Assembly (NCBI GenBank): GCA_006546595.1
Contig: VIAD01000005.1
Coordinates: 62,001-126,000 of the forward strand
Direction of reading: 5' to 3'
Length of the DNA: 64,000 bases
Source: Moraxellaceae bacterium AER2_44_116
GTDB taxonomy: Bacteria; Pseudomonadota; Gammaproteobacteria; Pseudomonadales; Moraxellaceae
This document shows positions 52,282 through 63,201 of this stretch, in pieces; position 1 is the stretch's first letter, and each line of letters opens with the position of its first letter. Under the pieces are notes generated by a model. The model saw nothing but the letters and a program-made list of their open reading frames with translations, ran no database searches and was not told the DNA's origin. Position numbers and translations under genes: made by a program.

Positions 52282-55200
52282 CTAGGGCGAGATACGGACA
52301 CAAAAACGAACCTCACCACCTTGCCCTGCTCCCAAGCCCGTTGGATTATCGGTTAAGACCCAATTAATATCACCCACGCCGCCAATGCTTGGCGCAGTAC
52401 CACTGCCTGAACTCGGTATCGCACACAGTAAAGAACTCGGGGTGGTCGTACAACTCGCGCTTCTAAACTCCGTAAATGCAGGGGTCATATCATGTACAGT
52501 AATATTCGATAACGTCGAAGCAGACGGATTACTATACATAATCTGATACTCTATCAACGCATTCGGCAACGCCTGATTATTGGTCGTAAACGGATTCACA
52601 TCCGCTCCTGTCGATGGACAAGAACTGACTTCGCGTACCCGTTTAATCAATACTAAACTGGCATCCATAATAGTCGTGGTATCGGGCTGACTATAAGGAC
52701 GAATGATCATGCTTGGAGCAGCAAAGGCAAAACTGGCAGAAACCGTTGAAATATCCATCGCGCCATTCGTTGCCGTCACGGGCGACTGTACCTTTTGAAT
52801 CAAACACACCAATTGGTCTGCAACAACACTGATGGGGGCGGTAATTTGCGTATCGCCCGCGTTCAATTGCGCGTCACACGTTGCATCCAAATACATCAAC
52901 GATGTCCAACCCGATAAACTCGGCGAAGGGGCTTGTGCTGTCGTCAACGTCACAATACCTTCTGTACCTGCAATAAACTGGTGAACATAATTTGCGGTTG
53001 TCCCTGCGGAAATCGTTTGCGAGCCTGTTCCTGTGAGTTGGCTTTCGGCAACATCACCAAAATTAATGCCCGTATAGTTGGTGCTCACTGTCAACGTGAA
53101 CTGCGTGCGATCACTGGCTAAGCTGTAAGCCCCTGCTGTTGTGCCAACAGCTCCTGTCACCGATACCAATGTTGACGGTTGATGCTCTTCCACACACAGG
53201 GTTGCGCCTGTCGTTAAACTATTGGGAACAGCAAAGCTATATGCTCCCGCACCGTCCGTTAACACCGTTTGATAGGTTGTAGCCGCACAGTCTGTTAAGG
53301 TCATGGTGATGTTACCAATACCTAATTCGCCTGCTTCTTGAACGCCATTATGCGGAGTGGCAATGCCTTTGCCGTTATCCAAAAATACTTTACCTTGAAG
53401 GGAATAGTTATTGGCCGCATTGGTAATTCGACAGGTAATATCATCACCTGCTTTTGGCTCAACATCGAAAGGCTGGGTTGAACCAGAGGGTAAGGTTGTC
53501 GCTAAACCTGTTGTACGCGCATTACTACAATCGATTGATGTGACATATTGACTCAATAGAGAAGTCCCTGCGCTCATGATTTCGGTTAGCGTGTAAGTTG
53601 TACCAATGGCGGCCTGATAACTGCCTGATGCAATATAAGCCACCGCCGCACTACCACTAAGCACTCCACCACCTAGCGTTGCGGAACTGGATGTGGAGGA
53701 AACCACCGTACCACTGACACCACCCGTCCGAATTTCTGTCGTAAAACGATCTGCGCTATTCACTAAGCTCAATACAACTTTATTGACACGCATGATGGGC
53801 TGTTTAATGCTATTAGTTAAGGTACAACTGATGTCGTCACCCGCTTTTGTCGTCAGGGCAAAACTTTGACCGCTACCTGTTGGCAAGGTGGTTGCTAGTC
53901 CCGTGACGCGAGCATTACTGCAACTGATACTGGTATTGTATTGACTGAGTGCTGATGTCCCTGCGGAGATACTTTCGGTGAGCAAGTAACTTGTACCAAT
54001 GGTCGCTTGATAACTGCCAGTTGCGTTGTAAGTTGCCGCGCCACCTGTTGTTAATACACCACCGTCAAGAGTTGCTGAACTGCCTGTCCCTGAGACGACT
54101 GCTGCGCCATTGCGGATTTCTGTGGTAAATCGGTCATTGGCATCCACCAAACTACTGACCACTTTATGCACTCGCACTAAAGGTTGCTTAACACTGTTTG
54201 TTAAAATACAACTAATGTCATCACCCGCTTTGGGCACAATATTAAAAGGTTGTGTTGATCCTGTCGGTAAGGTTGTTGCCAATCCAGTTACGCGCGCATT
54301 ACTACAACTGATACTGGTATTGTATTGACTGAGTGCCGATGTCCCAGCCGATACCGCTTCGGTCATCGTGTAGGTTGTACCAATCACCGCCTGATAAGTA
54401 CCCGTTGCACTATCGGTTGTCAGCCCTCCCGTAGTCACCACACCACCGCCTATCGTTAAGGACGACGAAGTATCTGATACCACTGTTCCTGATACACCGC
54501 CTGTCCGAACTTGTGTCGTAAAGCGATCATTGACATCAACCAAGCTACTGACTGTTTTATGCACTCGAATGACGGGCTGTTTAATACTATTGGTTAAGGT
54601 ACAACTAATATCATCGCCATAGTTTGCAGTGACATTAAATGGCTGGCTTTGTCCTGCTGGCAAGACGGTACTGCTGGTTGCAAAGGCATTCGTGCAAGCA
54701 ATTGCCGTGGTGTATTGACTCAACACCGATGTCCCCGCAGAAATACTTTCCGTCACGTTATAGGCCGTGCCAACAACACCTTGGAAAGAACCCGTTGCAT
54801 TATAAGTCGCCACGCCCCCCGTGGTTAATACACCACCGCCTGTTGTGGTTGAGGCACTTGTTCCCGATTGCAAACTACTATCAGAAACGAGACGAACCTC
54901 CGTGGTAAAACGGTCATTGGCATCTACCAAACTACTGACCGTTTTATGAATGCGTAATTTAGGCTGTCTGACCGTATTCGTTAGCGTACAACTAATATCA
55001 TCCCCTGCCTGAGCCACGATATTAAAGGGCTGTATACTGCCTGTTGGTAATACTGTTGTTGGGCCATTAGGCCGAGTATTGATACAGGCAACGGCAGTAT
55101 CGTATTGATTAGCTAAATCAGACGAACCTGCGGTCAACACTTCGGTTAAGGTGTAGGTTGTTCCCATTACGCCTTGATAGTTACCTGCCGCGCTATAGGT

Positions 55201-58200
55201 TGCGACACCACCTGTTGTTAAAACACCGCCACCCGTTGTGGTTGAAGCCGTTATGTCTGATACCACTATTCCTGCAACACCGCCTGTACGTACTTGCGTG
55301 GTAAAACGGTCAGCACCATCAACTAAACTAGAGACTATTTTACTGACATTAATTTTAGGTTGAATAATATCGTTACTCAACGTACATGTAATATCGTCAC
55401 CCGCTTTAGGCGTTACATTAAATGGGGCTGTTGAACCTGATGGTAAGGTCGTCACTGGTCCTGCACTTCGCGCATTAGTACAACTCATTGACGTTGTATA
55501 TTGACTAAAACCTGATGTCCCTGCGGCAAATACTTCGGTAAAGGTATACGTTGTACCAAAAGTTGCTACATATACACCCAAAGTAGGATATGTACCTGCT
55601 CCACCCGTAGTAAAGACACCGCCACCCACCGTTGCCGATGAATTAGGGTTCGACACGACTGTCCCACTCACACCACCTGTACGAATTTGGGTGATAAAAC
55701 GGTCATCAATATCGGCCAAAGCGACAACCGTTTTTTGCACTCGAATTTTAGGAGCAACGACATTATTGGTCATCGTACAACTAATATCATCGCCTAATTG
55801 GGGCGTGACTTCATAAGGATACGCGCCAGTTGGTAACGGTGTGGTACTCGCAACATAACCATTAGTACAGCTCAACGTATTGCTGTATTGAGATATATCC
55901 GAAGCACCTGCCGATAAAATCTCCGTAAAGGTATAGGTTGTTCCTGCTGTCGCTTGATATTTACCTGTCGCGGTATAGGTCGCCACACCGCCTGTGGTTA
56001 ATACACCACCCCCGACAGTCGTCGAAGCCGTTGTATCTGAAACTACCGTCCCGCTCACCCCACCTGTTCTAATTTGTGTCGTAAAGCGGTCTGTGGCATC
56101 GGCAATACTGGCGACGACTTTACTCACTTTTAATCTTGGTAATGGCGTATTGGTTAAAGTACAGGTGATGGAGTCGCCATTCTGAACCGTAATATCAAAT
56201 GGTGGCGTAGTGCCTGATGGTAAAACCGTTGTGCTATTAGTATCTGCATTCGTACAACTGATACTGGTGTTATACGTCGCTAAAGATGCACCTGCACCCG
56301 AAGCCGACTCGGTAATGGTGTACGTTGTTCCTGCTGTACCTTGATAAGTACCTGTCGCCGTATAAGTAGCCACACCACCTGTGGTCAAAACACCGCCACC
56401 TGCCGTTGCTGAAGCTGTTGTTCCTGAAACTACCGCGCCACTGACTCCACCCGTCCGAATTTGTGTCGTAAAACGATCCGTACCGTTAGTTAAGCCTGTC
56501 GCGACGATTTTATTGACTTTAATACGCGGCTTAGGCGAATTGGTAAACGTGCAAACCAAATCGTCATATTTAGCCGCTGTAAATGAGAAATTTGTGGTTG
56601 AGCCGCTGGTCGTTGCACCTGTGGCATTATTCACACAGGAATAGGTCGTAATATAATCAGTCAATAGACTGGATGAACCTGCTGCCATCGTTTCACGCAA
56701 GGTATATGTTGTACCTGTGGTGACGGATGCCGCACCAGTCCCTGTATTGACTGTGCTTCCTGAACCTGTCGTGGTAGCCAATGTCGCTACTGTCGTGGTA
56801 TTCGTCGCGTCACGCACTTCCAATAAAAATTGATCAGCCGCCGCGTAACGTGGCCCGCCCAATGCTTTGGTTAAACGAACTCGAGGAGCAGTGCGTTTAT
56901 TTGCAATGGTACACGCAATGATATCGCCCGTTGTAGGTATCACTGTCCATGATTGAGTCGCTGTATAGGTACTTGCAGGCGTTGAAGGCAACACTGTCAT
57001 TGACCCCACCTTCGCATTGGTACAATCGATACGTGACTCATAATTAGTCATGGTCGTACCACCAAAAGCAACCTCTGTTAAGGTGTAAGTACCACCACCT
57101 GCGACATAAGTAATATCGGTTGTGCCAGAACCAGGTGTCACCACATCCAACTGACCTGCTGTGGTGCTACTCACTAACGAATTAAGCACCGTGCCGCCAC
57201 TACTTTTAATTTGCATAGTGAACTGATCGGTATTGTTGGTTCGGGTATTGACCAAGTCTTTAATGACGGTAATTTGTGCAGGGCCATTATCTAAAGTACA
57301 AGTAATGTCATCGCCATTTAAAACCGTGATATTAAAGGACTGGCCTGCACCATCAGGTAACACAGTAAATGGACCATCGCTACGGGTATTCGAGCAATTA
57401 ATGAACGTAGAATATGTGCCTACTGCCGTAGAGCCTGTATTCATCGCCTCCGTCAGCGTATAGGTTGTTCCCGCTGCGCCAGTATATGCAGTGACTGCGG
57501 AGTAGGTTTGAGGAAAAGAAGTTGCTGACGTGTTTGTTGTTAACGCTGTGCCCGTTGCGGTATTGCCATCTGATAACAAGGTCGCGCCGTTATAAATCTG
57601 GGTTTTAAATGTATCGACAGGGTCAACATTATCAATAACACCTGAAATTCGCTTATTTAATTTAATTTTGGGTAGTTTAGGTGAGTTGGTCAAAATACAA
57701 ACAATATTGTCACCCGTTGCGGGGGTAATGGTAAAGTTTTGACCACTGCCAGACGGTGAACCCATTGCGACACCATTATTGGTACAACTGATAGTCGTGT
57801 CATATTGTGTTCGACCCGACGTTCCCGCTGAAACAACTTCTGTTAAGTTATAGGTTGTCCCTGAAACAACCTTTAAATTGCCTGCCGCCGTATAACTGCC
57901 TACACCACCTGTAGTCGTCACCGCACCACCTGTTTGAGCATTGCTACTTGTCGTCGATAAAATGGTTTTATTAGCGGTATTGTCGCGAATTTGAGTAGTG
58001 AAACGGTCATTGCTATCGACCAATCCCGTCGCAATCGCTTTATTGAGTTTGATGCGTGGTTCACGACCATTAGTTAACGTACAACTCACATCATCACCCA
58101 ACTGTGGGGTCAGATTAAAGCTTGTACCCGCTCCCGAAGGTAATGTCGTTGCACTACTTGCAAAGGTATTAGTACAGACGATGGTGCTATTGTAAGTGCT

Positions 58201-61050
58201 TAAATTGGTTGTATCCGCTGCAATTTCAGAGAGCGCATAACTTGTACCCGCAACCACTTGGGTTGCCGCGATACTACCTGTTGTTACCGTTGCGCCTGTA
58301 CCTGTTGTAGTGGTGGTGACATTTGTTGCCCCACCAATTAAACGCATGGTAAATTGATCGGTATTGGCCAATCTTGTCGTACTGAGTGCTTTGGCAAACG
58401 CAATACGTGGATGAGTAATGTTGGTAATCGTACAATTTATATCATCATTAAATTGTGGCGTGACATCAAATGATGCGGCTGTTCCTGAAGGAAGCACAGT
58501 GCTGCTACCCACATTGGCATTGGTACAACTGATGCTACTACTGTAATTGGCAATGTTCGAGCCTGCGCCGGAAATCGCTTCGGTGATGGTATAAACCGTA
58601 CCCACTGCCGCCGCATAATATCCCGTTGCCGAATAACTACCGACACCACCCGTGGTTAAAACACCGCCACCCACCGTCGTTGATGCCGTTGTCCCTGAAA
58701 CGACTGCCCCCCCTGCCCCACCTGTACGAATTTGAGTGGTGAAACGGTCTGTGCCATTGCGGACACTAGACACTGTCTTATTAATACGTAAACGAGGATT
58801 GCCGTTGGTCAAGGTACAACTAATGACATCATCTAACTGTGGCGTAATACTAACGCTATTCCCATTAAAGGTTGAAACAGTGTTTCCATTGGTATTGGTA
58901 CACACAATACGCGAATTATAAGCAGACAAGGCACTGACAGAACCGCCCGCCATCACTTCGGTTAAAGTATAGTTTACACCCGCACTTAAAAAGATAGGCC
59001 CTGCAACACCACCCGTTACCGTACTCCCTGCGCCTGCCGTAGTACCACTGGCTAAGGTAGAAACACCTTGATTAATTTGAACGGTAAACTGGTCAGCCGC
59101 ATCTAAACGCCCCGAAGCAGTTAACGCTTTTTGTAGTGTTAAACGTGGTTGATGAGCGATATTCGTTAAAGTACAGCTTATGTTGTCATTACCTTGTGGC
59201 GTAATGTTAAAAATTTGGCCATTACCCGAAGGTAACACAGTCGAACTTCCTGCATAGGAGTTGGTACAAGCGATAAAGGTATTATAAAGGCTTAAATCTG
59301 CGGTCGGAGAGCCAGCCCCAACCTCAGTAAATGTATAGCTAATGCTTGGTTGAAGGATGGTCGCGCCCGTTGTTCCCCCAGTAATCGTACTGCCTGCGCC
59401 CGTTGAAGTGCTATTTGTTGTTGAATTAACAACACTCGCTCCATTTTTAATCTGTACGATAAATTGATCTGTTGGTGCCGCACGCGTACTGGCTAAAGCT
59501 TTATTTAATGTCAGTACAGGCAAAGGGGCATTGGTGATAGTACAGTTGATATCATCAGCGTCTTTTGGTGCTATTGTAAATGTCTGCCCAACACCCGATG
59601 GTAGGGTTGTCGCCACACCAATCACACGCGCATTGGTACAACTAATACTGGAAGTATAAGCACTTAGAGTATTAACACTCCCAGCGGCCATCACTTCGGT
59701 AATGGTGTACGTTTGATCAAAATCGGCTTCAAATTTACCCGCTGCAGTAAATACCCCCGTGGTTGCACCCGTCGTCGTTACGCCTCCACCACTGGTTAAT
59801 GATGAAGCGGTCGAAGAAACAACATTGCCTAAACTATCTTTAATCACAGTGGTAAATTGATCGGCTGCATCGACTCGGCCAATTAGATTTTTATTGACCT
59901 TAATGACAGGCAGCACCTCAACAATCTCGGCTTCCACTTGATTCGTTGATGGCCCTTCGCAAATCGGATTGGTTCTACCCCATTTTTCTAAGGGATCAGA
60001 GTCATAAGCACCCGGTGTTTGCAACTCAAAAATCAGCGGCTCAGTCCCTTCTCGTAATACGTCATAGCTGGATTGAACAGGAATTTGGATACCATATTTA
60101 GCATTACCAAAAATGCCTTGCCCTGCATCATACTCACCTGCGGGAATCGTCACCAACCATAAGTTGGAATTAGCCGCATGACTTATCGTGGGCGTTGTTC
60201 CCACTAAGCCAACAGGAGTTCCTAAAGTAAAGTCAATATCAGAGCTGGCCGAACCACTAATTTTACGCAAAGCGACGACAGTTGGCGTTTGTACCGTACC
60301 GTTAACCCGTAATTGTAAGGAATTACCTGATGTGCCTTCGGGCATGGTAAATCTAGGGGCAGTATTTAAGTCAACCAATGGTTTCAAAATGACCCGAATA
60401 TCGTCAATTAAGTTACCGTTACTACCCGTTGCAGGTAATACCGCCTCTAAGCCAATTTGATACAAACCATCGGCTGGCGCAGAAAAAATTGCTGTTTGTG
60501 GCGCAAATACGGCTGAACTTTGCAGCGAGAAATTAGAGTTTTGACTGGATAATGCGCCACCAATAGGCCCCGTATCGTTAATATTCCATAAACCTGCCGT
60601 AACTTGTTGTGGGTCTCCCCCTGCATTTAAACGCGCAGAGAAATAATAATTCATCGTGACGACTTCGGCCGCTTGTAAACAAATGGGCTGATACAAGCGC
60701 GACTGGCTACTGGCATTTAACTCGGCAACAATACGGTTATTATCAAAGCCAAAGCCACCATAGGTGGACGCATAACCGACTTCTACATACTGTCCGGTAT
60801 CCGTCGTACGCCAACCTGCAATACAAGAGTTTTGAGAACCTCGGGAGACGCAAGTATCATCCCCCCAGTAATACCATGTAGTGCCACTCGGTGTAGGAAT
60901 AGTGACAGGAGTACCATCTCGTCGAATTTCAAAAGACGGATTTTGAATAACACGCACACCACCCGCTATAACCTGTTGAGTACCTAACAGCGTTAAAGCA
61001 AGCAAGAAAAAGGAGAAGCACTTAATCAAAAGTTGACGAGCTAAAAGCAT
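52282..61050 (-). CDS. Giant exported repeat protein with 17 isopeptide-type domains
   Basis: A 2922-residue exported protein. A signal peptide (about 1-29, ending QQVIAG) precedes an N-terminal beta-rich lectin-like domain (about 30-230; VIQNPSFE, VAELNASSQSRLYQ), a second non-repeat part (to about 378), then 17 tandem domains of about 128 residues (about 380-2545). Each has a Lys near its start (V.K.V), Glu in YTLTE, Asn in CTLTN, and two Cys (SCTN, SCTL). Next come an SdrD-B-like domain (about 2550-2660; GKVFLDNGKGI) and a DUF11-like end. No LPxTG, PEP-CTERM or autotransporter barrel is visible. It is probably a surface adhesin or matrix fibre. ATG follows AGGGA by 10 nt. Confidence 0.8.
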   Translation of the reverse strand: MLLARQLLIKCFSFFLLALTLLGTQQVIAGGVRVIQNPSFEIRRDGTPVTIPTPSGTTWYYWGDDTCVSRGSQNSCIAGWRTTDTGQYVEVGYASTYGGFGFDNNRIVAELNASSQSRLYQPICLQAAEVVTMNYYFSARLNAGGDPQQVTAGLWNINDTGPIGGALSSQNSNFSLQSSAVFAPQTAIFSAPADGLYQIGLEAVLPATGSNGNLIDDIRVILKPLVDLNTAPRFTMPEGTSGNSLQLRVNGTVQTPTVVALRKISGSASSDIDFTLGTPVGLVGTTPTISHAANSNLWLVTIPAGEYDAGQGIFGNAKYGIQIPVQSSYDVLREGTEPLIFELQTPGAYDSDPLEKWGRTNPICEGPSTNQVEAEIVEVLPVIKVNKNLIGRVDAADQFTTVIKDSLGNVVSSTASSLTSGGGVTTTGATTGVFTAAGKFEADFDQTYTITEVMAAGSVNTLSAYTSSISCTNARVIGVATTLPSGVGQTFTIAPKDADDINCTITNAPLPVLTLNKALASTRAAPTDQFIVQIKNGASVVNSTTNSTSTGAGSTITGGTTGATILQPSISYTFTEVGAGSPTADLSLYNTFIACTNSYAGSSTVLPSGNGQIFNITPQGNDNISCTLTNIAHQPRLTLQKALTASGRLDAADQFTVQINQGVSTLASGTTAGAGSTVTGGVAGPIFLSAGVNYTLTEVMAGGSVSALSAYNSRIVCTNTNGNTVSTFNGNSVSITPQLDDVISCTLTNGNPRLRINKTVSSVRNGTDRFTTQIRTGGAGGAVVSGTTASTTVGGGVLTTGGVGSYSATGYYAAAVGTVYTITEAISGAGSNIANYSSSISCTNANVGSSTVLPSGTAASFDVTPQFNDDINCTITNITHPRIAFAKALSTTRLANTDQFTMRLIGGATNVTTTTTGTGATVTTGSIAATQVVAGTSYALSEIAADTTNLSTYNSTIVCTNTFASSATTLPSGAGTSFNLTPQLGDDVSCTLTNGREPRIKLNKAIATGLVDSNDRFTTQIRDNTANKTILSTTSSNAQTGGAVTTTGGVGSYTAAGNLKVVSGTTYNLTEVVSAGTSGRTQYDTTISCTNNGVAMGSPSGSGQNFTITPATGDNIVCILTNSPKLPKIKLNKRISGVIDNVDPVDTFKTQIYNGATLLSDGNTATGTALTTNTSATSFPQTYSAVTAYTGAAGTTYTLTEAMNTGSTAVGTYSTFINCSNTRSDGPFTVLPDGAGQSFNITVLNGDDITCTLDNGPAQITVIKDLVNTRTNNTDQFTMQIKSSGGTVLNSLVSSTTAGQLDVVTPGSGTTDITYVAGGGTYTLTEVAFGGTTMTNYESRIDCTNAKVGSMTVLPSTPASTYTATQSWTVIPTTGDIIACTIANKRTAPRVRLTKALGGPRYAAADQFLLEVRDATNTTTVATLATTTGSGSTVNTGTGAASVTTGTTYTLRETMAAGSSSLLTDYITTYSCVNNATGATTSGSTTNFSFTAAKYDDLVCTFTNSPKPRIKVNKIVATGLTNGTDRFTTQIRTGGVSGAVVSGTTASATAGGGVLTTGGVATYTATGTYQGTAGTTYTITESASGAGASLATYNTSISCTNADTNSTTVLPSGTTPPFDITVQNGDSITCTLTNTPLPRLKVSKVVASIADATDRFTTQIRTGGVSGTVVSDTTASTTVGGGVLTTGGVATYTATGKYQATAGTTYTFTEILSAGASDISQYSNTLSCTNGYVASTTPLPTGAYPYEVTPQLGDDISCTMTNNVVAPKIRVQKTVVALADIDDRFITQIRTGGVSGTVVSNPNSSATVGGGVFTTGGAGTYPTLGVYVATFGTTYTFTEVFAAGTSGFSQYTTSMSCTNARSAGPVTTLPSGSTAPFNVTPKAGDDITCTLSNDIIQPKINVSKIVSSLVDGADRFTTQVRTGGVAGIVVSDITASTTTGGGVLTTGGVATYSAAGNYQGVMGTTYTLTEVLTAGSSDLANQYDTAVACINTRPNGPTTVLPTGSIQPFNIVAQAGDDISCTLTNTVRQPKLRIHKTVSSLVDANDRFTTEVRLVSDSSLQSGTSASTTTGGGVLTTGGVATYNATGSFQGVVGTAYNVTESISAGTSVLSQYTTAIACTNAFATSSTVLPAGQSQPFNVTANYGDDISCTLTNSIKQPVIRVHKTVSSLVDVNDRFTTQVRTGGVSGTVVSDTSSSLTIGGGVVTTGGLTTDSATGTYQAVIGTTYTMTEAVSAGTSALSQYNTSISCSNARVTGLATTLPTGSTQPFNIVPKAGDDISCILTNSVKQPLVRVHKVVSSLVDANDRFTTEIRNGAAVVSGTGSSATLDGGVLTTGGAATYNATGSYQATIGTSYLLTESISAGTSALSQYNTSISCSNARVTGLATTLPTGSGQSFALTTKAGDDISCTLTNSIKQPIMRVNKVVLSLVNSADRFTTEIRTGGVSGTVVSSTSSSATLGGGVLSGSAAVAYIASGSYQAAIGTTYTLTEIMSAGTSLLSQYVTSIDCSNARTTGLATTLPSGSTQPFDVEPKAGDDITCRITNAANNYSLQGKVFLDNGKGIATPHNGVQEAGELGIGNITMTLTDCAATTYQTVLTDGAGAYSFAVPNSLTTGATLCVEEHQPSTLVSVTGAVGTTAGAYSLASDRTQFTLTVSTNYTGINFGDVAESQLTGTGSQTISAGTTANYVHQFIAGTEGIVTLTTAQAPSPSLSGWTSLMYLDATCDAQLNAGDTQITAPISVVADQLVCLIQKVQSPVTATNGAMDISTVSASFAFAAPSMIIRPYSQPDTTTIMDASLVLIKRVREVSSCPSTGADVNPFTTNNQALPNALIEYQIMYSNPSASTLSNITVHDMTPAFTEFRSASCTTTPSSLLCAIPSSGSGTAPSIGGVGDINWVLTDNPTGLGAGQGGEVRFCVRISP
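53410..59912 (-). repeat. 17 tandem coding repeats of about 382 bp
   Basis: The central 6.5 kb of the giant gene is 17 divergent copies of one domain. The seven copies at the C-terminal end (53410 to about 56100) are closest to each other; the two around 53.9 and 54.3 kb share an exact 32-bp run (53921-53952 and 54305-54336), a sign of recent duplication or conversion. Confidence 0.85.
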
Positions 61051-61309
61051 TAATCGTGTGTCCCTATGACAGCATCCTTGCTGAAAGCACGACTCCTCTC
61101 CTTAGAAGCTATCTATAATTATAAGAATTGATACCATCACAAAAATCATGCGTTTAACAAAAGAGACATCAACCAAACAAAATAGTTATCATTTGTGACA
61201 GAGTTCTCACTGATTATAGGAACACGTACCGCATTTGTACATTCCTAATGTCATTAGAGATGATCGTGAATGACAAAGCCACCAAAAGACGAGATGAGTG
61301 GCGAAGCAC

Positions 61310-63196
61310 CTAAATCACTTCCGCCAAATTGCCTTTTTCTTCCAACCACGTTTTACGGTCACCCGACCGTTTTTTAGCGAGCAACATATCCATGATTGCT
61401 TCAGTAGCAGGTACATCCTCTAGAGTCAATTGCACAAGACGACGGGTATTAGGATCCATCGTCGTTTCACGCAGTTGTAACGGGTTCATTTCTCCTAAAC
61501 CTTTGAAGCGCGTCACTTGTGGTTTAGCGCGTTTATTTTCCGCTGCTAAACGGTCAAAAATGCCCTGCTTTTCACTATCATCTAGCGCGTAATACGTATC
61601 TTTGCCACAATCAATACGATACAACGGCGGCATGGCGACAAATACATGGCCGCGCTTCACCAATGAGGCAAAATGTTTGACGAATAATGCACATAGCAAT
61701 GTGGCAATATGAAGACCATCGGAGTCGGCATCGGCTAAAATGCAAATTTTGCCATAACGTAAGCTCGCTAAATCGTCATTACCAGGGTCAACGCCAATCG
61801 CAACGGCAATGTCATGAACCTCTTGCGAGCCTAAAACTTGGTCAGAAGCCACTTCCCACGTATTCAAAATTTTACCGCGCAACGGCATGATGGCTTGAAA
61901 CTCTTTATCGCGCGCTTGTTTCGCTGAACCGCCTGCGGAATCACCTTCCACCAAAAACAGCTCGCTACGCATAATATCTTGACCTGCACAATCAGCCAGT
62001 TTTCCGGGTAATGCGGGCCCTTGCGTGATTTTTTTGCGTTCGATTTTTTTGCCTGCTTTCAAGCGTTTATTGGCACTGGCTATCGCCAATTCAGCAATTT
62101 GTTGACCGACATCGGGATGTTGATTCAGCCATAACGAAAAAGCATCTTTGACCACCCCTTGCACAAACACCGAGGCTTCACGGGAAGATAAACGTTCTTT
62201 GGTTTGACCTGAAAACTGCGCTTCTTGCATTTTCATTGACAAGACAAAAGCCACTTTTTCCCAGACATCTTCGGGCGCAAGCTTCAGGTTACGTGGTAGT
62301 AAGTTTCTAAACTCACAAAACTCACGCATCGCATCGGTTAAACCCTGACGCAATCCGTTGATATGCGTACCGTGTTGCACCGTTGGAATGAGATTCACGT
62401 AAGATTCTTGAATTGTTTCACCGCCTTCGGGCAACCAAAATACCGCAAACTCACAAGCGGCATGTTCCCCCTTAAAATCACCAACAAAGGGTTCAGCAGG
62501 TAATACGACATCGTTTTTGCAGCTATCAATTAAATAGGCGCGTAAACCATCTTCAAAAAACCACACCTCTTCTTCTTTAGCCTGTTTATCAACCCATTTA
62601 ATTTGCAAATTGGGGCATAACACCGCTTTGGCTTTTAATAAATGCTTTAATGCTTTGGTGGCAAATTTGGGCGTATCAAAATATTGCGGGTCAGCCCAAA
62701 AACGCACACTCGTGCCCGTATGACGTTTGGGCACGCTACCAACGACAGCTAATTCACTGGCTTTATTCCCATTAGCAAAACTAATCGCGTACTCTTGGCT
62801 ATCACGCTTGACTTTGACTTGTACCAGTGTCGACAACGCGTTAACCACCGAAATACCAACACCGTGCAAACCACCCGAAAACTGATAGTTTTTATTGGAA
62901 AATTTGCCACCGGCATGAAGCTTGGTCAGAATTAACTCGACACCTGACATTTTTTCTTCAGGGTGAGTATCAACAGGCATACCACGGCCATCATCAATGA
63001 CCTCTAATGAGTTATCTTCATGCAAAATCACTTGAATATAACTGGCATGACCTGCCATCGCTTCATCAACCGAATTATCAATGACTTCTTGGGCAAGATG
63101 GTTGGGGCGACTGGTATCGGTGTACATACCAGGGCGGCGGCGTACAGGGTCTAAACCTGACAAAACTTCAATGGCATCGGCGTTATAAGTCGTCAT
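61310..63196 (-). CDS. parE: ParE, DNA topoisomerase IV subunit B
   Basis: A 628-residue type IIA topoisomerase subunit: GHKL ATPase (NSVDEAMAG, DDGRGMPVDTH, GLHGVGISVVNAL), transducer and TOPRIM domain (EGDSAGGS, PLRGKILN, DADSDGLHI). Length and the lack of the long insert found in gammaproteobacterial GyrB identify ParE. It decatenates daughter chromosomes with ParC. It follows yqiA by 5 nt, the order known in other gammaproteobacteria. Confidence 0.95.
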   Translation of the reverse strand: MTTYNADAIEVLSGLDPVRRRPGMYTDTSRPNHLAQEVIDNSVDEAMAGHASYIQVILHEDNSLEVIDDGRGMPVDTHPEEKMSGVELILTKLHAGGKFSNKNYQFSGGLHGVGISVVNALSTLVQVKVKRDSQEYAISFANGNKASELAVVGSVPKRHTGTSVRFWADPQYFDTPKFATKALKHLLKAKAVLCPNLQIKWVDKQAKEEEVWFFEDGLRAYLIDSCKNDVVLPAEPFVGDFKGEHAACEFAVFWLPEGGETIQESYVNLIPTVQHGTHINGLRQGLTDAMREFCEFRNLLPRNLKLAPEDVWEKVAFVLSMKMQEAQFSGQTKERLSSREASVFVQGVVKDAFSLWLNQHPDVGQQIAELAIASANKRLKAGKKIERKKITQGPALPGKLADCAGQDIMRSELFLVEGDSAGGSAKQARDKEFQAIMPLRGKILNTWEVASDQVLGSQEVHDIAVAIGVDPGNDDLASLRYGKICILADADSDGLHIATLLCALFVKHFASLVKRGHVFVAMPPLYRIDCGKDTYYALDDSEKQGIFDRLAAENKRAKPQVTRFKGLGEMNPLQLRETTMDPNTRRLVQLTLEDVPATEAIMDMLLAKKRSGDRKTWLEEKGNLAEVI

Positions 63197-63201
63197 AAAT
63201 C

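Noticed and set aside
53410..59912. CRISPR-like or satellite repeat array
   Set aside because: The period is about 382 bp, the copies are diverged and all in one open frame, so they are protein domains.
52933..60460. Many open frames of 60-90 codons opposite the giant gene
   Set aside because: They repeat with the domain period and mirror its Thr/Ser-rich codons; they are shadows of the repeat array.
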